A stretch of DNA of 49,931 nt from Actinophytocola sp. (GTDB lineage Bacteria > Actinomycetota > Actinomycetes > Mycobacteriales > Pseudonocardiaceae), in NCBI GenBank assembly GCA_009377385.1, contig WHUD01000018.1:1-49931 (forward strand), in the 5' to 3' direction. This document shows, piece after piece, positions 43,892-49,931 of this stretch. The translations under genes were made by a program, and so were the position numbers. The notes under the pieces were generated by a model. The model had not been told where the DNA came from, did no database searches, and saw only the letters and a list, made by a program, of their open reading frames with translations. Each line of letters begins with the position of its first letter. Position 1 is the first letter of the stretch.

Positions 43892-46197
43892 CCCTGGATA
43901 CGGTTAAGCACGCCGAGTCCACGCCTGACACCGCGCAGCCGTGGGCGGAGCTGGGTCTCAAGGACGACGAGTACGCCAGGATCAGGGAGATCCTCGGCCG
44001 CAGGCCGACCGACGCCGAGCTGGCGATGTACTCGGTGATGTGGAGCGAGCACTGCTCCTACAAGTCCTCCAAGGTGCACTGGCACTACTGGAAGGAAAAC
44101 ACCACCGAGGAGATGCGCGCCAAGATGCTGGCTGGCATCGGCGAGAACGCGGGCGTCGTCGACATCGGCGACGGCTGGGCCGTCACCTTCAAGGTGGAGT
44201 CGCACAACCATCCGTCCTATGTGGAGCCTTACCAGGGCGCGGCGACCGGCGTCGGCGGCATCGTGCGCGACATCATCGCGATGGGCGCCCGGCCGCTGGC
44301 CGTCATGGATCCGCTGCGGTTCGGCGCGGCCGACCACCCGGACACCAAGCGGGTGCTGCCCGGCGTCGTCGCTGGCATCGGCGGCTACGGCAACTGCCTC
44401 GGCCTGCCGAACATCGGCGGCGAGGTGGTCTTCGACGACACCTACCAGGGCAACCCGCTGGTCAACGCGATGTGCATCGGCGCGATGCGCACCGAGGACC
44501 TGCACCTGGCACACGCATCGGGCGTGGGCAACAAGGTCATGCTGTTCGGCGCCCGCACCGGCCTCGACGGCATCGGCGGCGTCTCGGTGCTGGCATCCGA
44601 GACGTTCTCCGGGGACGAGTCCGGCACTGCGTCTTCGCTCGACCCTGCAAGCAGGTCTTCGGCACGCAAGAAGCTGCCGAGCGTCCAGGTCGGCGACCCG
44701 TTCACCGAGAAGGTGCTGATCGAGTGCTGCCTCGAGCTGTTCCGCGAGGGCATCGTCGTCGGCATCCAGGACCTCGGCGGCGCCGGGCTTTCCTGCGCGA
44801 CAAGCGAACTCGCCAGCGCAGGCGACGGCGGCATGCGCGTCGAGCTGGACCGGGTGCCGCTGCGCGCGTCCGGTATGACCCCGGCGGAGATCCTGTCCAG
44901 CGAGTCGCAGGAACGCATGTGCGCCGTCGTCAAGCCGGAGGATGTCGAGGCTTTCCTGCGGGTGTGTCGCAAGTGGGACGTCATCGCCACCGAGATCGGC
45001 GAGGTCACCGACGGCGACAACCTGGTCATCACCTGGCACGGCGAGACCGTCGTCGACGTCCCGCCGCGCACCGTGGCGCACGAGGGCCCTGAGTACCACC
45101 GGCCGTTCGCGCGGCCGGCCGAGCAGGACATCCTGCAGGCCGCGACGCCCGATCTGCTGTCGCGCCCGAGCACGCCGGAAGAGTTGCGGGAGACGATCCT
45201 GGCGATGATCTCCTCGCCGAACCTGGCCTCGCGGGAATGGGTCACCCAGCAGTACGACCGCTACGTGCGGGGCGGCACGGTGCTGTCGCAGCCGTGTGAC
45301 TCCGGCATGATCCGCATCGACGAGGAGACCGGCCGCGGCGTCGCGGCGGCGACCGACTGCAACGGCCGGTTCGTCAAGCTCGACCCGTACACCGGTACGC
45401 AGCTCGCACTGGCCGAGGCGTACCGCAACGTCGCGACCGGCGGGGCCACGCCGCTCGCCGTCACCAACTGCCTGAACTTCGGCTCGCCGGAGGACCCCGG
45501 CGTGATGTGGCAGTTCGAGCAGGCCGTCAAGGGCCTCGCCGAGGGTTGCCGCGAGCTGGGCATCCCTGTCACCGGCGGCAACGTCAGCTTCTACAACCAG
45601 ACCGGTGACACCGCGATCCTGCCCACCCCGGTCGTCGGGGTGCTCGGCGTGATCGACGACGTCCGGAGGCGCATCCCGACCGGCATCGGCAACGAGGCAG
45701 GCGAGTCGTTGCTCCTGCTCGGCGAGACGCGCGAGGAGTTCGGCGGCTCGGAGTGGGCGCACCTGGTGCACGGCCACCTCGGCGGCACCCCGCCGAAGGT
45801 CGACTTGGCGCGGGAGAAGCTGCTCGCGGAGATCCTGGTCGCCGGTTCGCGCGACGGGATGATCTCCGCGGCGCACGACCTCTCCGATGGCGGCCTCGCG
45901 CAGACCATCGTGGAGATGGCGCTGATCGGGCAGACCGGCGCGCGGTTGGTGCTCGACCCGGACATGGACCCGTTCGTGCAGCTGTTCAGCGAGTCGGCCG
46001 GCCGGGTGCTGGTCGCGGTGCCGCGCAGCGAGGAGCTGCGGTTCACCGAGCTGTGCTCCGCGCGGGGCATGCCGTGGCGCAAGACCGGCGTCGTCGTCCC
46101 GGAGTCCGACGCGCTTGAGATCCAGGACGTCGCGACGCTGCCGCTGGATGAGCTGCGCACCGCATGGGAGGGCACGCTACCCGCGCTGTTCGACTGA
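43888..46197 (+). CDS. purL: FGAM synthase synthetase subunit PurL with one repeat-derived insertion
   Basis: This 769-residue ATP-dependent enzyme converts FGAR to FGAM with PurQ and PurS. Family segments include [12 protein letters not shown] (His), [71 protein letters not shown] and [11 protein letters not shown]. Residues 246-259 ([14 protein letters not shown]) are about 11 longer than expected between GDES and RKKLPSVQ and carry a reversed copy of the purQ hairpin insert. The ATG overlaps the purQ stop. It ends 9 bp from the convergent mgtE stop. Confidence 0.96.
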   Translation: MTLDTVKHAESTPDTAQPWAELGLKDDEYARIREILGRRPTDAELAMYSVMWSEHCSYKSSKVHWHYWKENTTEEMRAKMLAGIGENAGVVDIGDGWAVTFKVESHNHPSYVEPYQGAATGVGGIVRDIIAMGARPLAVMDPLRFGAADHPDTKRVLPGVVAGIGGYGNCLGLPNIGGEVVFDDTYQGNPLVNAMCIGAMRTEDLHLAHASGVGNKVMLFGARTGLDGIGGVSVLASETFSGDESGTASSLDPASRSSARKKLPSVQVGDPFTEKVLIECCLELFREGIVVGIQDLGGAGLSCATSELASAGDGGMRVELDRVPLRASGMTPAEILSSESQERMCAVVKPEDVEAFLRVCRKWDVIATEIGEVTDGDNLVITWHGETVVDVPPRTVAHEGPEYHRPFARPAEQDILQAATPDLLSRPSTPEELRETILAMISSPNLASREWVTQQYDRYVRGGTVLSQPCDSGMIRIDEETGRGVAAATDCNGRFVKLDPYTGTQLALAEAYRNVATGGATPLAVTNCLNFGSPEDPGVMWQFEQAVKGLAEGCRELGIPVTGGNVSFYNQTGDTAILPTPVVGVLGVIDDVRRRIPTGIGNEAGESLLLLGETREEFGGSEWAHLVHGHLGGTPPKVDLAREKLLAEILVAGSRDGMISAAHDLSDGGLAQTIVEMALIGQTGARLVLDPDMDPFVQLFSESAGRVLVAVPRSEELRFTELCSARGMPWRKTGVVVPESDALEIQDVATLPLDELRTAWEGTLPALFD
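44623..44664. repeat. purine-gene hairpin insert, copy 3 (in purL, reverse orientation)
   Basis: The core GACCCTGCAAGCAGGTC (44641-44657) is the reverse complement of copy 2 with one base changed in the loop. It is read in a different frame and strand from the purQ copies, giving LDPASRSS instead of CSQGR, yet it stays open. Confidence 0.8.
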
Positions 46198-46206
46198 GCG
46201 GTGGTG

Positions 46207-47556
46207 TCAGATCCCCAGGACCGCCTTGGCGATCAAGAAGTAGATGATCAGCCCTGTCGCGTCGACCAGCGTGGTGACCAGCGGCGCGGACACCACGGCG
46301 GGGTCGATGCCGACACGCTTGGCGAGCAGCGGCATGGTGCCGCCGATGACCGCGGCCCACGTACAGATCGCGACAAGCGACAGCCCGACGACCGCGGCGA
46401 TGCCGAACTTCTCGAGCCCGCCGAGCGCGACCATCGCCCAGCCAACGACGAACGCCACGGTCGCCAGCGTGAGTCCGAGCAGGACCCCCACCCTGGACTC
46501 CCGGAACGCCACGCGCAGCACGTCCCCGGTTCGGAGTTCACCGACCGCCAGCGCGCGCACCGCCGCCGTCGCCGCCTGCGCGCCGGTGTTGCCGCCGGTA
46601 CCGACCAGCAGCGGGATGAACAGCGCCAGCTGGGCCATCTCCTCGAGCGAGGACTCGAAGTAGCCGAGCACACCGACGGTGAACAACGCCGCCACAATCA
46701 GCAGCAACAGCCAGACCACCCTCGACCGGGCGAGTTGCACCACGCTGACCGCCATGTAGTGCCCCGTCCACGGCATCGTCGCCGACTGGCGGGCGACGTC
46801 CTCGGTGTCGGCGGCCTCGATGACCTCGAAGGCGTCGTCGATGGTGAGGACGCCGATGACGCGGTCCTCGCTGTCGACGACGGTCAGCGCGAGCAGGTTG
46901 GCCTCCTGCATCAGCCTGGCCGCCGCCTCGGCGTCCTCGGACCCGCGCACCGTGGGCGTCTCGGTGTTGGCGAGGTCTCCGACCAGCGTCTCCGGATCAC
47001 CGAGCACCAGGTCCCGCAACGACACGACGCCCTGAAACCGGCGGCTGTCGTCAACAACGGGCAGGGTGTAGACGGTCTCGGCGTTCTCGCCGCGCTCACG
47101 CACCATCCGCAGCGCCTGCTTCGCGGTCAGCCCACCCCGCAACACAAGCACCGCGGGGCTCATGATGCGCCCGACGGTGCCGTCCTCGTAGCCGAGCAGC
47201 CGCGCCGTCAACGACCGCTGTTCCTGCGACAGCCCCGCGAGCACCCGCTGGGTGAACTTGGCGGGGGCCTCGCCGAGCAGCCGCGCGCGGTCGTCCGGGT
47301 CCATCGCCTCGACCAGCTCGTAGAACGCCTTGTCGCGCAGTCCAGACAGGACCTTCTGCTGGTCGACCGGGTCGAGTTCCTCGAAGACGGCGAGCGCATG
47401 GTCCTTGTCGAGCAGCCGGAACAGCAGCACCGATGTGATCGTCTCGCTCCTGCCGAGCTCGTCGGCGATGACGTGCGGCGGATGCTCATCGAGCCATCGC
47501 TTCATGCCGGAGACGTCATTGGCGTCGACCAGGTCCTCCAGTGAATCGAGACCCAT
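46207..47556 (-). CDS. mgtE: MgtE-family magnesium transporter
   Basis: The ATG at 47556 has GGAGGAG at ideal spacing and gives 449 residues. The cytoplasmic N domain is a helical repeat with LLFRLLDKDHALAVFEELDP. Two CBS domains follow at about residues 125-250 (MSPAVLVLRGGLTAKQAL, VLTIDDAFEVIEAAD). The five-helix membrane channel has the MgtE signature LVGTGGNTGAQAATAAVRAL. Magnesium gating through the CBS domains is known for the family. I did not recognise an M-box riboswitch in the 120 bp upstream. Confidence 0.93.
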   Translation of the reverse strand: MGLDSLEDLVDANDVSGMKRWLDEHPPHVIADELGRSETITSVLLFRLLDKDHALAVFEELDPVDQQKVLSGLRDKAFYELVEAMDPDDRARLLGEAPAKFTQRVLAGLSQEQRSLTARLLGYEDGTVGRIMSPAVLVLRGGLTAKQALRMVRERGENAETVYTLPVVDDSRRFQGVVSLRDLVLGDPETLVGDLANTETPTVRGSEDAEAAARLMQEANLLALTVVDSEDRVIGVLTIDDAFEVIEAADTEDVARQSATMPWTGHYMAVSVVQLARSRVVWLLLLIVAALFTVGVLGYFESSLEEMAQLALFIPLLVGTGGNTGAQAATAAVRALAVGELRTGDVLRVAFRESRVGVLLGLTLATVAFVVGWAMVALGGLEKFGIAAVVGLSLVAICTWAAVIGGTMPLLAKRVGIDPAVVSAPLVTTLVDATGLIIYFLIAKAVLGI

Positions 47557-47677
47557 CGCTCCTCCGGTGTCCAAGCTCGGGTGACGGAGTCGGCGGCTCG
47601 CGGCGCGCTAGCAGATCTCCCCACAAGACTCTACGTGGTCGCACGTCACCGGCATGGCAGTGCCTCGACCGGGGCAG

Positions 47678-48508
47678 CTACTCACCCTTCGCGATGGCTT
47701 CGAGCTGCTTCCTCGTGCCGTTGAAAACGTTCTGGTCGATGGGGTCGTTCGAGTACTGCCAGAACGTGTGGGTGTCCCAGCCCGCTGGCAGGTCGCCGAT
47801 CTCGTCCGCGTAGCGCGCCACCCACAGCGGCACGGTCTTCTCGAAGCCGTGGCCATCGCCGACGCACTGGTTCCACCAGCTCGTCGACGTGTAGATCACC
47901 GGCGCGCGGCCGGTGCGCTCGCGGTAGGTGTCGTGGAAGTCGGCGATCCATGCCCGCATGACCTGTTTGCCCTTGCCGTAGCAAGTGCCGCCGTACGGGT
48001 TGTACTCGAGGTCGAGCGCGCCGGGCAGCGTCTTGCCGTCATCCGACCACCCGCCGCCCCGGTCGACGAAGTACCGTGCCTGCGCCGCGCCGGAGGACCG
48101 GTCCGGCAGCGCGAAGTGGTACGCGCCCCGGATCATGCCGACGTCGTAGGAGCCGTTGTACTGCTGCGTGAAGTACGGGTTCCTGTAGCCGGTGCCCTCG
48201 GTGGCCTTCACGTAGGCGAACCGCTTGCCCTTGTCCCACCAGTGGCGCCAGTCGACCTCACGCTGCCAGCCGCTGACGTCGATGCCTTCGATTCCGTCGC
48301 GGTCGCTGTCGGTGCCCGAACCGCCCCGTTCATGCCGGGCGATCTGCGAGCCCATCGGGTGACTGTGCCGCTGCACGTAGACGTCGATCGCGTCGATCGA
48401 CCCCGCGCCTGCGGACGGCGCCGCGAGCAACGACGCCACGACCAGGCCGACAACGCCGAGCGCCGCGGCCATGGCCCGACGCGTCGGCCGCCATCGCGTG
48501 GCCGTCAT
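47678..48508 (-). CDS. Secreted GH25 lysozyme (muramidase)
   Basis: The ATG at 48508, with GGAAGGTG upstream, gives 276 residues. A signal peptide covers residues 1-35 (MAAALGVVGLVVASLLAAPS). A short N-terminal segment VQRHSHPMGSQIARHE precedes the GH25 barrel. The barrel opens at GIDVSGWQ (catalytic Asp) and has the acidic pair in LDLEYNP. The enzyme would cleave peptidoglycan between MurNAc and GlcNAc outside the cell. A decayed copy of its N-terminal segment lies about 215 bp upstream. Confidence 0.92.
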   Translation of the reverse strand: MTATRWRPTRRAMAAALGVVGLVVASLLAAPSAGAGSIDAIDVYVQRHSHPMGSQIARHERGGSGTDSDRDGIEGIDVSGWQREVDWRHWWDKGKRFAYVKATEGTGYRNPYFTQQYNGSYDVGMIRGAYHFALPDRSSGAAQARYFVDRGGGWSDDGKTLPGALDLEYNPYGGTCYGKGKQVMRAWIADFHDTYRERTGRAPVIYTSTSWWNQCVGDGHGFEKTVPLWVARYADEIGDLPAGWDTHTFWQYSNDPIDQNVFNGTRKQLEAIAKGE

Positions 48509-48722
48509 GCGATCACCTTCCAACCGATCGATCGAACGGCGCCCCCACAGCCATCCGACCGTCGATTGTGAACGGAGAACGCAGCCCCTGTCACCTTCCC
48601 GCGTGACCTATCGCCCGATCGTGGCCAGTTCAGGCCCGCAGGACACTCGCGCATATCCCGAGCGCAACCGGCCGTTCACCCCCACACGCACCGGCGCGGC
48701 GGGTTCTCGCCAGATCAGGCGC

Positions 48723-48815
48723 TCAACGAGTCCCGCGCCGGTTCTCCGAAGCGCCGCGCCCTTCATACTTGGCGATCTGCGACCCCATCGCATGATCGGA
48801 CGGCTACGCCTGCAC
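48723..48815 (-). pseudogene. Decayed N-terminal fragment of a GH25 lysozyme paralogue
   Basis: On the minus strand this stretch reads VQA, stop, PSDHAMGSQIAKYEGRGAS, then a stop at 48723-48725. It matches VQRHSHPMGSQIARHERGGS of the intact neighbouring lysozyme. The in-frame stop and the absence of any catalytic domain mark it as a remnant. The rest of the 450-bp gap (48509-48959) shows no gene, repeat or convincing regulatory signal. Confidence 0.55.
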
Positions 48816-48959
48816 GGAAGCGCGGGCATGCGCGGCGTGATCCGGCCGCCGACCCTGCTCACCCTATTGCGCGCGATAGGCGTGCCTCAAGGAGTTACCG
48901 AAAATCACGCAGTCGACGACGTGTTACGAGTAATGTCCGACTCGCTCATGCCAGGGGCG

Positions 48960-49568
48960 TCACCTGCGCCAACGACGCCGCGCCGCCGCCTCGAGATGCT
49001 CCATCGGCACGACAGCGGTCACCAGCCCCTCCGGGTTGATCGCCAACGGATGCCCTGCCAACTGGGGCAGGATCTGCCGCCCGGTCAGCGTGCGGGAGCT
49101 AGGCCACTCGGCCGGGATCATCGTGCGCCGGGTGTAGGCGGGCACCACGATGCGGCCGCGCTTGTCGTAGAAGCCGGTGAGATTGCCCTGCTCAGGTGAG
49201 ACGGCGTAGACGTACAACGTCGAGCGCAGCACAACCGGCGGCAGGTCGGAGGCCGACCGGTGCCCCGTCCTGACGAGCTGCAGGAGGTCCTCGAGCTCGC
49301 CGTCCGGCTCGGGAAAGCCGAGCGCCTGCGGCGATGGCCGGTAGTCCTCGTTCGGGTGGAAGTCCGCGACGATCTCGCCGTCCGCGTTCACCGGATACGC
49401 CCCGACGACCGCCCAGTCCGGCACCGAACCGGCCGGGTCGAAGGCCTCGTCGATGACGTACAGCCAGGAGTTCGGGTTGCGCTGCGCGCGGGCGCGCATC
49501 GAATCGGTGATCGGGGGCCTGCGTCGCGGCTTCCCTGGCACGACCCTTCCCGCGTCATCAGATGACAT
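48960..49568 (-). CDS. Type VII secretion system-associated protein (actinobacterial family)
   Basis: The ATG at 49568 gives 202 residues without signal peptide or membrane helix. It resembles proteins annotated as type VII secretion system-associated in Streptomyces and Pseudonocardiaceae. The conserved stretches are PPITDSMRARAQRNPNSWLY, VIDEAFDPAG, VVGAYPVNADGEI, NEDYRPSPQALGFPEPDGEL and GHPLAINPEG. The molecular role is unknown. It is far from the ESX operon at 10432 and has no secretion genes beside it, so any functional link is inference. Confidence 0.6.
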   Translation of the reverse strand: MSSDDAGRVVPGKPRRRPPITDSMRARAQRNPNSWLYVIDEAFDPAGSVPDWAVVGAYPVNADGEIVADFHPNEDYRPSPQALGFPEPDGELEDLLQLVRTGHRSASDLPPVVLRSTLYVYAVSPEQGNLTGFYDKRGRIVVPAYTRRTMIPAEWPSSRTLTGRQILPQLAGHPLAINPEGLVTAVVPMEHLEAAARRRWRR

Positions 49569-49621
49569 CGTGGCTGCCCCCAACTGCTGACGTCTTTCGC
49601 GCGTCGATCATCCTATTTCCC

Positions 49622-49931
49622 ATGTCTGGTCCACGGCACGCACCGAACCCCGCTGAGTTGCGGCGCGTCGTCGAATCGATGTCGGGCTGGCTGTCCGGCG
49701 AGGGCGACAAGCCGGAACGGCGAGAACTCGCCACCGCCGTCCGGTTGAGCCTGCACACCCTCGCCAGTGACGCACCTGGCAACAGCGTCGAGGTCAGGGT
49801 CCCGCCGTTCGCCGCCGTCCAGTGCGTCGGTGGGCCGAGGCACACAAGGGGCACACCGTCCAATGTGGTCGAGACCGATCCGAAGACCTGGCTGCGGCTC
49901 GCCGCAGGGCTGACCGACTGGGCGACAGCGG
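49622..49931 (+). CDS. Sterol carrier family protein, partial (runs off the window)
   Basis: The ATG at 49622 opens a frame of 103 residues that continues past the window end. The segment VRVPPFAAVQCVGGPRHTRG, then TPSNVVETDPKTWLRLAAGL, matches the small sterol-carrier-like protein encoded just before purF in actinobacteria (Rv0807 in M. tuberculosis, from memory). This predicts purF and purM just beyond the right edge. The ligand is unknown. Confidence 0.8.
   Translation, partial: MSGPRHAPNPAELRRVVESMSGWLSGEGDKPERRELATAVRLSLHTLASDAPGNSVEVRVPPFAAVQCVGGPRHTRGTPSNVVETDPKTWLRLAAGLTDWATA

Noticed and set aside
43342..45876. 844-residue open frame on the minus strand opposite purQ and purL
   Set aside because: It is antisense to two conserved enzymes, has low-complexity His/Arg/Asp-rich composition, and has no start signal.
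47557..47677. M-box magnesium riboswitch upstream of mgtE
   Set aside because: The region is short and I could not recognise the conserved M-box core. A covariance-model search would be needed to exclude it fully.

Overview
The window is high-GC actinobacterial DNA. I infer the family Pseudonocardiaceae or a close relative (Amycolatopsis, Saccharomonospora or Saccharopolyspora type) from the EspG/DUF3558/WXG-like type VII secretion operon, the SigE-family sigma factor, many GTG starts, leaderless promoters and abundant short intergenic repeats. Nothing here fixes the genus. No tRNA, rRNA, CRISPR array, prophage or complete insertion sequence was recognised.

Layout. 1-568: a truncated C-terminal piece of deoxyribonuclease IV, then two oppositely oriented arrays of 21-bp units. 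569-7636: a conserved cell-envelope block with a GT87-type membrane protein, the class A penicillin-binding protein PonA and a DUF5318 protein on the minus strand, and a PadR regulator with inositol-1-phosphate synthase (ino1) on the plus strand; this matches the Rv0046c-Rv0051 region of Mycobacterium tuberculosis as I remember it. 7652-13721: a hairpin repeat, an acidic hypothetical protein, a lipoprotein, purD, and a four-gene type VII secretion (ESX-like) operon. 13758-16062: an MFS transporter and an aldo/keto reductase. 16089-26008: an alpha-glucoside uptake and hydrolysis regulon (secreted amylase, cytoplasmic alpha-glucosidase, two permeases, binding lipoprotein, ATPase) with two tandem LacI regulators and two copies of one operator sequence. 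26085-30662: aminotransferase, small membrane protein, threonine aldolase, sigma factor with probable anti-sigma protein, TetR regulator. 30663-38250: repeat array, purB, SAM hydrolase family protein, TauE-type permease, MBL hydrolase, aldehyde dehydrogenase, secreted subtilase. 38349-41638: a two-gene ABC exporter. 41731-49931: epimerase, the purSQL operon, MgtE, a GH25 lysozyme with a decayed relative upstream, a type VII secretion-associated protein and the start of a sterol-carrier family protein.

The purine genes purD, purB and purSQL are spread through the window in the order remembered from mycobacteria, with unrelated accessory modules between them. The sugar genes form one regulon that takes up oligosaccharides and cleaves them in the cytoplasm, with the secreted amylase supplying substrate.

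The most unusual signal is small palindromic sequences sitting in frame inside essential-type genes. A shared 17-nt hairpin core lies in three extra stretches of about 11 residues, two in PurQ and one in PurL. An unrelated 57-bp near-perfect palindrome adds exactly 19 codons to an ABC transporter subunit. Together with the inverted 21-bp arrays and the GCGA-G-TCGC intergenic family, this points to several families of small mobile or propagating repeats, some tolerated as protein insertions.
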